DNA of 17,930 nucleotides. Source: an uncultured Eubacteriales bacterium. GTDB lineage: Bacteria; Bacillota; Clostridia; Oscillospirales; Oscillospiraceae. The stretch's first letter is position 1. Every line of letters starts with the position of its first letter. Positions 1 through 6,200 of this stretch are shown one piece after another. A program made the position numbers and the translations under genes. A model generated the notes under the pieces. The model saw only the letters and a program-made list of their open reading frames with translations. It searched no databases and was not told the DNA's origin. The DNA lies in the NCBI GenBank assembly GCA_900555665.1, contig USLX01000037.1, positions 1 to 17,930 on the forward strand, in the 5' to 3' direction.

Positions 1-4
1 TATA

Positions 5-51
5 AAGCCCTTCTAGGGCTTATTCAAGCCTCCGGCTTAGCCGGAGGTTTT
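5..51 (+). terminator. Tandem hairpins, probable terminator of an upstream gene outside the window
   Basis: Two perfect hairpins lie back to back. AAGCCCT (5-11) pairs with AGGGCTT (15-21) over a 3-nt loop. CCTCCGGC (29-36) pairs with GCCGGAGG (40-47) over TTA, followed by TTTT (48-51). The second has intrinsic-terminator form on the plus strand. No gene in the window uses it, so it probably ends a plus-strand transcript that begins left of position 1. Confidence 0.55.
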
Positions 52-96
52 GACTGCACAGACCGGCAAGCGGCGTGACCCACGCTCCGCCGCGAC

Positions 97-128
97 AAAA
101 AGGCCCCGGCGCAATTGCACCGGGGCCT
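97..128 (-). terminator. Intrinsic terminator of the DUF2156-GNAT-DnaD-DnaC operon
   Basis: Read on the minus strand, AGGCCCCGG (128-120) pairs perfectly with CCGGGGCCT (109-101) over a short loop and runs into a T tract (101-97). It begins 5 nt beyond the stop codon of the helicase-loader gene. This is a textbook Rho-independent terminator for the leftward operon. Confidence 0.85.
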
Positions 129-132
129 GCTC

Positions 133-1110
133 TTATTTGTTCATCATGCGGATGTCCCGCCCTGCGAATTTGTAGAGCGTATAGCTTCCCAGCAGCCGGG
201 AGGCGATCTGCGCCGAATACCGCCGGTCGAGCTCGCCGAGCGGCAGGTTCGTCGATACAATGCTCGCCCGCCCCTCCAAAAGCCGCGTGTTGACCACCTG
301 ATAGAGCGCCGCAATGGTAAACTGCGTGGTCATCTCTGTCCCCAGATCGTCCAGGATCAAAAGGTCGCAGCCGAGGTATCGCCGCGTGGCGTCCACACCC
401 TCGCGCGGCCGGAATTTTTGCTGCTCAAAATCTGCGAACAGCCCCTCTGCCGACGCATAGCAGACCGAGAATCCCCGATCGGCCACGCTCCGCGCGATGC
501 AGGCGGAGAGAAATGTCTTCCCAAGCCCCGTTGCGCCGGAAAAAAGCAGCGATTTTGCCGCAGGCGTAAAGGTCTGCGCGTAGCGAACCGCCCGCTCATA
601 GACCTTTTTCATCATCTCTCGCGGACTCATCCCGAGATCCGGGTCATATTCCGCCGGATAGTAGTCCAGCCGAAACCGGTCAAAGCTCTCCCGCCCTGCG
701 CCAAGCAGCTGCGAGAGCTCCTTTTTCTGCTCCTGCCGGCAGAGCTCCGCCAAACATTCACACATCCGCGCGCCCACATAGCCGCTCCCGCCGCAGTGCG
801 GGCAGATGGAGGTCTCCTCCAGATCTTCCGGATCGATGCCCTCCGATTCCAAAATCCAGTCCCGCTCCTGCTGCAGCTGCAAATTTTCTTCCTTCAGCTG
901 CCGCATCGTCTCGCTGGGATCCTCTCCCGCGCGGAAGGCGGCGGCACAGACCTTCGCCGCCGTTTTTTGCAGCGCAAGATCGATCTGCCGCAGCCGCGGC
1001 AGGCGGTCATAGATGGCCCCGATGCGCACGGCGTCGTCCTGCGCGCACTGCGAGCGCGCCTCAGCGAGCCGGGCCCGCGCCCGTTCCAAAATCGCGGCGG
1101 AATATGCCAT
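133..1110 (-). CDS. DnaC/DnaI-like helicase-loader ATPase
   Basis: A 325-residue AAA+ ATPase of the DnaC/DnaI family, which loads the replicative helicase onto DNA during initiation and restart. Visible in the sequence: an N-terminal helical region; a probable zinc site CPHC at 103-106 with CEC at 117-119; Walker A GATGLGKT at 192-199; Walker B LLILDDLG at 250-257; a sensor-1 STN at 286-288; and a box VII-like SRLLG near 304-308. The N-terminal zinc-binding half and full length fit DnaI-type loaders rather than transposon IstB proteins. The start has AGGAGGAGG six bases upstream and lies 1 nt after the stop of the DnaD-domain gene, so the two are translated together. Its terminator follows at 97-128. 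The family assignment is firm; exact equivalence to B. subtilis DnaI is inferred. Confidence 0.92.
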   Translation of the reverse strand: MAYSAAILERARARLAEARSQCAQDDAVRIGAIYDRLPRLRQIDLALQKTAAKVCAAAFRAGEDPSETMRQLKEENLQLQQERDWILESEGIDPEDLEETSICPHCGGSGYVGARMCECLAELCRQEQKKELSQLLGAGRESFDRFRLDYYPAEYDPDLGMSPREMMKKVYERAVRYAQTFTPAAKSLLFSGATGLGKTFLSACIARSVADRGFSVCYASAEGLFADFEQQKFRPREGVDATRRYLGCDLLILDDLGTEMTTQFTIAALYQVVNTRLLEGRASIVSTNLPLGELDRRYSAQIASRLLGSYTLYKFAGRDIRMMNK

Positions 1111-1111
1111 G

Positions 1112-2017
1112 TCAGTCCTCCTCCTGCATCATACGGGCAATGGCCTCGCGCTCCAGATCGGTGAGTTTGTCCTCATGCCGCTGTACGCCATAGCCGGGCC
1201 GTGCGGGTTTTTGCGCCAGCCGGTCGCCGGATTCGATCTGCGCCAGGGACGTAAAACCCTGCTCATGCCAGCTTTTCAAAATTGAATTGAGATACGGCCA
1301 CTTGAGCCCGCCCGTATTCATACACGTCTTTTCATAGGCCAGCTGGATTTCCTTTTCTCCGAAGCCCCAGCCCAGCCAGGTGACGACGAACTTCTCTTCG
1401 CCCGCCGTCAGCCGCCGGTCGCAGATTCCGAGCAGTCTGCGTATCCGGCCTACGCCGTTTTGCAGCTGCAGCTGTTGCTGCATGTAAGCTGCCGCCTGCT
1501 CCATCGTCTCGATGCCCAGGTCGGCCCAGTGATAGGCTTCCTTTTCAATCGTCCGGATCGACGGCATCCGCGTCACGCCCCGGGCCTGCCCGCGCTGGAT
1601 GCAGTAACTGATCAAAACGGACAAAACCTCCGGCGCCATGCCCAGATAGCGATACAGGCAGAGCAGGATTTTCAGCTCCTCCGTGGACAAAATACGCCCC
1701 AGCCGCCGCTGCGCCTCGCCGACCATGCTCGGAAATTCCGGCCCCGCGTGGTATTCCCGCGTGACGTCCTCTTCCGTATAGTGTGGGGCCTCTGCCGGCA
1801 GGGGGAATTTTTTCGTCTCCTCGCGCCAGAGCCCCAGTTGCTGCAGGGTTGCTGCCGCGAGATCATAGCGCGTGGACGTCATGCGCAGCTTTTCCTGCGC
1901 CTCGCCGCGCGGCAGACCCGCCGCATCATATAAATAAAGCAGCGCCGCGTCGCCGTTTCCGGCGGCGAGCAGCTTCCGGACGTCCTGCCCGGGCAGTTTT
2001 AAGGCTTCCGTCTCCAA
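1112..2017 (-). CDS. DnaD-domain replication-initiation protein with two DnaD-like modules
   Basis: About 301 residues. The C-terminal module, around residues 200-262, has the DnaD signature: WLGWGFGEKEIQLAYEKT followed by YLNSILKSW. An earlier stretch at about 95-180 (with ILSTEELKILLCLYRYLG and WADLGI) looks like a second, more divergent copy. DnaD/DnaB proteins of Bacillota bind DNA and recruit the helicase loader, which is encoded immediately downstream. The frame is open to a TTG at 2038, but that segment is itself the ribosome binding site (GAGAGAGGGGGC, 2035-2024). I therefore place the start at the TTG at 2017, seven bases beyond it. The N-terminal winged-helix part is poorly recognisable. 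It could equally be described as a phage-type DnaD protein, but there are no phage genes nearby. Confidence 0.85.
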   Translation of the reverse strand: METEALKLPGQDVRKLLAAGNGDAALLYLYDAAGLPRGEAQEKLRMTSTRYDLAAATLQQLGLWREETKKFPLPAEAPHYTEEDVTREYHAGPEFPSMVGEAQRRLGRILSTEELKILLCLYRYLGMAPEVLSVLISYCIQRGQARGVTRMPSIRTIEKEAYHWADLGIETMEQAAAYMQQQLQLQNGVGRIRRLLGICDRRLTAGEEKFVVTWLGWGFGEKEIQLAYEKTCMNTGGLKWPYLNSILKSWHEQGFTSLAQIESGDRLAQKPARPGYGVQRHEDKLTDLEREAIARMMQEED

Positions 2018-2047
2018 GCGAACGCCCCCTCTCTCCAATTTTGCATA

Positions 2048-2830
2048 TCAGTCGAAATCGAAAGCCAGCCAGATCGGCGCAGTTTGCTTCTCTGCGTCCA
2101 GCCATTTGGCCATGCAGTTCATCGTACCGTGCCCCGGCGTTTTCACCGGATACTGCCCCGCGCCGAGCGCTGCAGCCAGCGCCGGGAGCATCCGCGCATC
2201 CGGCAGCAGTTCTTCTACGATTTGTCCTGCGCGGCGCACCGCCGCGCAGCCGAGCGCATAGCCCTGCTCCAGCCGGTAAAAGTCCAGATCCTCTGCCGCG
2301 TAGTCCAACTGCGCCTTGGAATGGCGCGTGTGCGGCACGTCAAACAGCAGCGTCTCGCGCAGGCCCGCGTATTCCTGCGGCGTGACCACAGCCGCCGCGC
2401 CCTGCGGCGCGTCGGTATGGAGTGTCTGCGCCGTGCAGCTGTCCTGCCGCGCGTAGCCCATCGTCTCATAGTAGGACGCAAGCTTTTCCGTCTCCGGGAC
2501 GAGCAGCAGACAGGAGACGTAGCGTTTCCGCAGCGTCCTTTCCGCAAACTCCATCAGTGCGCGGCACACGCCGCGCCCACGGAATGCCGCATCCGTTGCG
2601 ACGGCATAGAGGTAGGCAGCCTTCTGCATCTCCTCGCCGTGCGCCAGCGTGAGCGGCAGGGCAAAGAGCATCGCGATGACCGCACCGTCTTCCTCCGCGC
2701 AGAAGCCTGTCGCCTCGGGATAAACGGTCTTAAAAAAACTGTCGATCTCCGCGTCCGTGTCGCCGAACGCCTGCTTCCAGAGCGCTTTCAGCGCTGGAAT
2801 ATCATCCGGCCCGGTCTTTCTCGTCCGCAT
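2048..2830 (-). CDS. GNAT family N-acetyltransferase
   Basis: About 260 residues. The first ~130 residues form a GNAT acetyltransferase domain: a region ending in YLYAVATD (residues 73-80), then the acetyl-CoA loop FRGRGVCRAL (83-92), then YYETMGYA (120-127), the usual final motif. The C-terminal half (about 130-260) has no motif I recognise and may be a second, degenerate GNAT fold. The substrate cannot be told from the sequence. I chose the ATG at 2830-2828 because AGGAGG lies six bases upstream. A longer reading to 2860 would start inside the upstream gene. The start ATG shares its A with the TGA of the DUF2156 gene, a one-base overlap (TGATG) that points to translational coupling. Confidence 0.85.
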   Translation of the reverse strand: MRTRKTGPDDIPALKALWKQAFGDTDAEIDSFFKTVYPEATGFCAEEDGAVIAMLFALPLTLAHGEEMQKAAYLYAVATDAAFRGRGVCRALMEFAERTLRKRYVSCLLLVPETEKLASYYETMGYARQDSCTAQTLHTDAPQGAAAVVTPQEYAGLRETLLFDVPHTRHSKAQLDYAAEDLDFYRLEQGYALGCAAVRRAGQIVEELLPDARMLPALAAALGAGQYPVKTPGHGTMNCMAKWLDAEKQTAPIWLAFDFD

Positions 2831-3729
2831 CAGAAGCCTCCTTGCAGGTCGGCGGTGCATTTTTCGAGCAGCAGCGTCGGCTGGTAGGATTCCTTCGCTT
2901 TCCGAAGACCGGGCTCGCCCATGTCGTCCTCGCGGTTCAGAAATTCCAATTCCGGGTATTTTTCCGCGATATGGCGGGAAAATTCGCGGTTGATCATCGC
3001 ATATGCGCCCTGAATATCGGCATACGCCTTTTCAAAGCAGACGTCGTAATACGTCCGGTTCATCCGATAGCCCATCGAGAAGCCGAGCACCTGCTCGCCG
3101 TCCAGCAGCATCCATCCGTCCATGCCGATGGCCGCAAAATGCTCGAACGCCTTGGCGATGGCCTTCTTCTCGCTCTGAATTTCATAATTTTCCGGGTGGT
3201 CTTGGTACCAAAGGGCCACCATTTCCCGGCATTTTTCAATGTTCTCCGCCGTAATGACCTCGGTATGCCAGTCCGGGTGCTCCGCCTCGAAGCGGTGGCA
3301 GTGGTTGCGCTTGGATTGCAGCTTTTTGCCGCGCAGCTCGGTCAGCTCTTCGACGGTGTAGATATAGTCGAACGAATCGCGGTACGGCGTGAACCGGAAG
3401 CGGCCCGGATACTGTTCCTCCAGAAATGCCTGGGCCTCCGCCGTCACGCCGCGGAAGCGCGTCTGGCCGCCGCGCCGCAGGCTGTCGTCCAGCACCGCGT
3501 CCACCGCCGCGCGCAGATCCCCCTGTCCGGCGGGGAAGAGATAGATGTTGCGCCCTTCCCAGTGCAGATACTGCGTGACGAAATCGCCCACGCGGCCGAC
3601 CTGGCCGTAGTAATTCGTCCAGAAGAGCATACTCGTAAACGTATAGTCCGCGCCCGGCTTGTTGGCCGCGTGGAGGATCGGCTCGATCCAGTGCTGGTCG
3701 CGGACGGTGATGTCATGAAAATCGATCAT
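2830..3729 (-). CDS. DUF2156 (phosphatidylglycerol lysyltransferase C-terminal-like) protein
   Basis: A 299-residue soluble protein matching the DUF2156/LPG-synthase C-terminal family, two tandem GNAT-like folds related to the catalytic part of MprF. Recognisable family features: TFTSMLFWTNYYG near residues 31-43, SFDYIYTVEELTELRGKKLQ before the central helix, KRNHCHRF, and LEFLNREDDMGEPGLRKAK near the C-terminus. There is no membrane domain, so it is not a full MprF; stand-alone members are common in Clostridia and their substrate is mostly unknown. The start codon has GAGAGG five bases upstream. It is the first gene of a leftward operon and overlaps the following GNAT gene by one base, suggesting that two acyl/aminoacyl-transfer enzymes are made together. 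Confidence 0.88.
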   Translation of the reverse strand: MIDFHDITVRDQHWIEPILHAANKPGADYTFTSMLFWTNYYGQVGRVGDFVTQYLHWEGRNIYLFPAGQGDLRAAVDAVLDDSLRRGGQTRFRGVTAEAQAFLEEQYPGRFRFTPYRDSFDYIYTVEELTELRGKKLQSKRNHCHRFEAEHPDWHTEVITAENIEKCREMVALWYQDHPENYEIQSEKKAIAKAFEHFAAIGMDGWMLLDGEQVLGFSMGYRMNRTYYDVCFEKAYADIQGAYAMINREFSRHIAEKYPELEFLNREDDMGEPGLRKAKESYQPTLLLEKCTADLQGGF

Positions 3730-3765
3730 AAAAACCTCTCGTTTTCTGTTATGTCAGTCTTATAT

Positions 3766-3794
3766 AGTATACCACTTCCGTCAATGCTTTTCCA
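3766..3794 (-). promoter_or_regulatory. Promoter of the leftward DUF2156-GNAT-DnaD-DnaC operon
   Basis: On the minus strand a -35 TGGAAA (3794-3789) is separated by 17 bases from a -10 TATACT (3771-3766) preceded by TGG, an extended -10. It lies 37 bases upstream of the DUF2156 start codon. The weak -35 is compensated by the TGn element. Confidence 0.65.
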
Positions 3795-3806
3795 CAGAAA
3801 AAATCA

Positions 3807-3836
3807 TTTGCATTTTTGACCGCGATTTGCTAAAAT
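3807..3836 (+). promoter_or_regulatory. Promoter of the MATE transporter gene
   Basis: The -10 is TAAAAT (3831-3836), preceded by TGC (3828-3830), an extended -10. A weak -35, TTTGCA (3807-3812), lies 18 bases upstream. The expected transcription start is near 3843, so the transcript would begin before the hairpin at 3857-3884. The promoter is back to back with the leftward operon promoter. Confidence 0.6.
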
Positions 3837-3856
3837 AAGGCCGTTGTGTAGCAAAT
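3825..3856. repeat. Inverted repeat over the MATE promoter, candidate operator
   Basis: ATTTGCTA (3825-3832) and TAGCAAAT (3849-3856) are perfect 8-base inverted repeats separated by 16 bases. The left arm covers the extended -10 and the first bases of the -10; the right arm lies just after the expected transcription start. The left arm would not be transcribed, so a DNA-binding repressor site is more likely than an RNA hairpin. No regulator gene is adjacent. Confidence 0.5.
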
Positions 3857-3893
3857 GTGCGTAAGTCCAAACGGACTTACGCACTATTTTTTT
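3857..3893 (+). terminator. Terminator hairpin within the MATE leader, possible attenuator
   Basis: GTGCGTAAGTCC (3857-3868) pairs perfectly with GGACTTACGCAC (3873-3884) over the loop AAAC, followed by TA and a run of eight T (3886-3893). It lies downstream of the predicted transcription start and 8 bases before the MATE ribosome binding site (GGAGG, 3901-3905). No plus-strand gene lies to its left, so it would terminate the MATE transcript itself. I see no obvious alternative antiterminator pairing. Confidence 0.75.
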
Positions 3894-3910
3894 CGCTTAT
3901 GGAGGTAGTT

Positions 3911-5269
3911 ATGGAAGAAAAACAGGACTTTTTGGGGACGGCCCCGCTGGGTAAGCTGATGCGGAAATTTGCCGTGCCGTGTACAATCTCACTGCTGGTC
4001 GGGGCGCTTTATAACATTGTGGACCAGATCTTCATCGGCTGGGGCGTGGGGTATCTCGGCAACGGCGCGACAAGCGTCGTCTTTCCGCTGACGGTGCTGG
4101 CGCTGGGCCTTGCCGTGATGATCGGAGACGGCGCGTGCAGCTTCGTGTCCATCTGTTTCGGCAAGCAGAACGCAAAGGACGCAAACCGCGCCGTCGGCAA
4201 TGCCATAACGCTCAGCGTGCTGGCAGGCTTCGCGGTCATGGTACTCTTTTATCTGTTCCGCGATCCGCTGCTCGCCCTCTTCGGCGTAACGGAGGCCAAC
4301 CGGCCCTACGCGCAGGACTATTTCGCATGGATCGCTGCAGGCATCCCGGTCTACGTCTTCGGCCAGGCCGTCAACCCGATCATCCGTGCCGACGGCAGCC
4401 CCAAATTTGCGATGGGCTGTATGCTGGCCGGTGCGGTCACGAATGTCATCGGCGATCCGATCGCCATTTTCGTCTTCCGCGGCGGCATCGTGGGCGCGGC
4501 CATCGCGACCGTGCTCGGCCAGCTCGTCACGGCGGGCATGAGCGTCTGGTATCTCTGCCACACGAAGATTCTGCGGTTTGAAAAAGCGGAGTTTCGCCTC
4601 TCCGGCCGCATCCTCGGCAAATTCCTGCCGCTGGGCCTTTGCAGCTTCCTCGCGCAGATCTCACTGGTCATTGCCATGGCCGCGACCAATTCAATGCTGG
4701 TAAAATACGGCGCGCAGTCCGAATTCGGCGCGGACATCCCGCTCACGGTGCTCGGCATCGTGATGAAGGTGTTCCAGATTATCATTTCGATCACCATTGG
4801 CATGTCCGCCGGCTGCATCCCGATTGTCGGCTATAACTATGGTGCGAAACGATTTGATCGCTGCCGCGGCGTGCTCTGGCGGCTGATGGCGGCGGAATTT
4901 GCGCTCGGCGCGGTGTCGCTTCTTATCACGCAGTGCTTCCCTGTGCAGCTGATCAGTATTTTTGGTTCAGAGGATGCGCTTTATGAGCGCTTCGCCGTGC
5001 TGGCCTTCCGAATTTATCTCTGCATGCTCCCGCTCGCCACGGTCAACAAGGCCGCCTTTATCTTCATGCAGGCGCTGGGCCGCCCGGCAGAGTCGGCGGG
5101 GCTGTCGTTTTTCCGCGAGGTGCTGCTTGCCGTGCCGCTCGTGATGCTGCTTCCGCGCGCGTTCGGCCTGATGGGTGTGCTCTATTCCATGCCCGCCGCC
5201 GACATCATCACGTTCCTTGCTTCGCTCTATATCCTCCTGCGCACCAACCGGCAGCTGAAAAACGCATAA
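3911..5269 (+). CDS. MATE family multidrug/Na+ (H+) antiporter
   Basis: A 452-residue polytopic membrane protein with two MatE domains (about 15-175 and 240-400) and roughly 12 hydrophobic segments. The N-terminal signature ALYNIVDQIFIGWGVG is typical of the Firmicutes MATE group that includes MepA-like pumps. YNYGAKRFDR in the second half is the matching family motif. It should export cationic drugs or metabolites in exchange for Na+ or H+; the substrate is not predictable. The start at 3911 has GGAGG six bases upstream. An in-frame reading from 3857 would run through the leader hairpin and is unlikely. The leader carries a candidate operator and a terminator hairpin, suggesting inducible expression. 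The stop codon lies within the hairpin shared with trmO. Confidence 0.93.
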   Translation: MEEKQDFLGTAPLGKLMRKFAVPCTISLLVGALYNIVDQIFIGWGVGYLGNGATSVVFPLTVLALGLAVMIGDGACSFVSICFGKQNAKDANRAVGNAITLSVLAGFAVMVLFYLFRDPLLALFGVTEANRPYAQDYFAWIAAGIPVYVFGQAVNPIIRADGSPKFAMGCMLAGAVTNVIGDPIAIFVFRGGIVGAAIATVLGQLVTAGMSVWYLCHTKILRFEKAEFRLSGRILGKFLPLGLCSFLAQISLVIAMAATNSMLVKYGAQSEFGADIPLTVLGIVMKVFQIIISITIGMSAGCIPIVGYNYGAKRFDRCRGVLWRLMAAEFALGAVSLLITQCFPVQLISIFGSEDALYERFAVLAFRIYLCMLPLATVNKAAFIFMQALGRPAESAGLSFFREVLLAVPLVMLLPRAFGLMGVLYSMPAADIITFLASLYILLRTNRQLKNA

Positions 5270-5305
5270 CGTGCGCGGCTCCTCCATGGGAGCCGCGCAC
5301 GTTAT
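5258..5305. terminator. Shared hairpin terminator between convergent MATE and trmO
   Basis: A perfect 17-bp inverted repeat, arms 5266-5282 and 5289-5305, with a 6-base loop. The left arm contains the MATE stop codon and the right arm touches the first base of the trmO stop codon, so the two genes have no free intergenic DNA. On the minus strand it is followed by GCGTTTTT, giving a proper T tract for trmO. On the plus strand there is no T run, so termination of MATE may be less efficient. Confidence 0.8.
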
Positions 5306-5976
5306 CAAAGCGAAACGATCTCCACCACCCGCAGCGTATCTCCGTCGATGGTAAATCGCACGTCAAATCCGTCGAAGCAAAATCCATACCGCCGTGTCGG
5401 GTCGTGCTGATATCCGGGGCGCGGGTTGAGCGAGAGCGCCTGCGTCAGCCCGGCCAGTTTCTCCGGGGCAACCATTCCGCGCCACGGTTCCGGGAAGATG
5501 ACTGTCAGCGGTTCGGCCTGCCGCGTTTCGGCGAAGGCGTCGACCGCATCCGGCACGCTGTCGGCATACGGCACATAGGGCTTGATGTCGAAGATCGGCG
5601 TCCCGTCCACCATATCCGCGCCCGTCACATAGAGCACCGGCCCACCCTTTGCCGCCCAATCGACGGACATAAGCCGCACGACGGTCAGCCCTAGATGGTT
5701 CGGCCGGAACGGCGAGCGTGTGGCAAATACGCCCACGCGCGTCTTTCCGCCGAGCTTTGGCGGCAGCACAGTGGGGGAGTACTCCTCCGGTGCAACGCAG
5801 TGAAACTGCCAGATGAGCCACAGATGGCTCCAGCCCTCGATGCCGCGCAGATAGTCCGGATTGCGGAATTCCGGCTCGAAAACGATGCTGGACGTCAGCT
5901 TGTCCACCAGCCCGGACTGCCGCGGTACGCCAAATTTAGTTGGAAAATCGGTATGAATATGGGCGATCGGCTGCAT
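5305..5976 (-). CDS. trmO: tRNA (N6-threonylcarbamoyladenosine(37)-N6)-methyltransferase TrmO
   Basis: A 223-residue TrmO/TsaA (YaeB, UPF0066) protein, which methylates the t6A37 base of ANN-decoding threonine tRNA using S-adenosylmethionine. Diagnostic features: start PIAHIHTDFPTKFGVPRQSG; GIEGWSHLWLIWQFH at 45-59; and the family hallmark GVFATRSPFRPNHLGLT at 82-98. The TrmO C-terminal domain at about 160-223 includes the conserved YQHDPTRRYGF. Length is normal for the two-domain Bacillota form. AAGGAGA lies six bases upstream of the ATG. The gene converges with MATE through a shared hairpin and diverges from the toxin locus; I could not identify a convincing promoter of its own. Confidence 0.95.
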   Translation of the reverse strand: MQPIAHIHTDFPTKFGVPRQSGLVDKLTSSIVFEPEFRNPDYLRGIEGWSHLWLIWQFHCVAPEEYSPTVLPPKLGGKTRVGVFATRSPFRPNHLGLTVVRLMSVDWAAKGGPVLYVTGADMVDGTPIFDIKPYVPYADSVPDAVDAFAETRQAEPLTVIFPEPWRGMVAPEKLAGLTQALSLNPRPGYQHDPTRRYGFCFDGFDVRFTIDGDTLRVVEIVSL

Positions 5977-5994
5977 ATTTTGTCTCCTTATGCC

Positions 5995-6023
5995 TTGCAG
6001 AGCGCAAGAAAATGGTTTATAAT
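5995..6023 (+). promoter_or_regulatory. Promoter of the small toxin gene
   Basis: A perfect -10 TATAAT (6018-6023) lies 17 bases after TTGCAG (5995-6000). The expected start is around 6030, which coincides with the left end of the long inverted repeat. This leaves an untranslated leader of about 87 nt before the toxin ATG, unusually long for a 27-codon gene. Confidence 0.7.
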
Positions 6024-6059
6024 AACAGCGGTGCTACCGAAAAACGGCAAGCGGTTAGT

Positions 6060-6110
6060 CCCCTGCGTTGTCAGGGGCGCTTCTGACCCCCTGATTTCAA
6101 GAAAGGGGGG
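6060..6110 (+). promoter_or_regulatory. Alternative leader hairpins that can mask the toxin SD
   Basis: CAGGGG (6072-6077) can pair either with CCCCTG upstream (6060-6065) or, as TCAGGGG (6071-6077), with CCCCTGA downstream (6088-6094). If that downstream segment is free, CCCCC (6087-6091) can instead pair with the GGGGGG of the Shine-Dalgarno sequence (6105-6110). The pairings exclude one another, so the leader could switch between a ribosome-accessible and a masked state, as known for type I toxin mRNAs. Pairings are read by eye; energies were not calculated. Confidence 0.6.
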
Positions 6111-6116
6111 CTGCAA

Positions 6117-6200
6117 ATGAGTACATCCGAAGTTCTGCAACTTTGCCTTGTAATCATCGGCACTTGTAGCCTGTTCGTTCAGGCTTATAAAAAGAAGTAA
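6117..6200 (+). CDS. Small membrane peptide, Hol_Tox/Fst-like type I toxin
   Basis: An ORF of 27 codons from ATG 6117 to TAA 6198-6200. The peptide starts MSTSEVLQLCLVIIGTCS and ends with AYKKK: a single hydrophobic segment at about residues 6-23 followed by a basic tail. This is the layout of putative holin-like toxins (Hol_Tox) and TxpA/BsrG/Fst type I toxins, which insert into the cell's own membrane. The SD is exceptionally strong, AAAGGGGGG six bases before the ATG. It has its own promoter (5995-6023), a structured leader and a convergent antisense RNA covering its 3' end. It is shorter than typical Hol_Tox proteins (about 30-35 residues). Family membership rests on composition and context, not on a database match. 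Confidence 0.75.
   Translation: MSTSEVLQLCLVIIGTCSLFVQAYKKK

Noticed and set aside
133..1110. IstB transposition ATPase instead of a helicase loader
   Set aside because: No IS21-type transposase or inverted repeats nearby; the N-terminal zinc site, length and coupling to a DnaD-domain gene fit a DnaC/DnaI loader.
115..1164. Long plus-strand open frame opposite the helicase-loader gene
   Set aside because: It mirrors a well-supported ATPase gene in GC-rich DNA, has Arg/Pro/His-rich composition and no family motif or SD.
2842..3819. 325-codon plus-strand frame opposite the DUF2156 gene
   Set aside because: Antisense shadow of a recognisable protein; it also crosses two promoters.
3857..3910. 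N-terminal extension of the MATE protein from an upstream start
   Set aside because: It would encode the terminator hairpin and the SD; a good SD precedes the ATG at 3911.
5950..6120. Plus-strand frame running from inside trmO up to the toxin start, as a possible longer protein
   Set aside because: It is antisense to trmO, crosses the inverted repeat and leader hairpins, and has no SD or motif.
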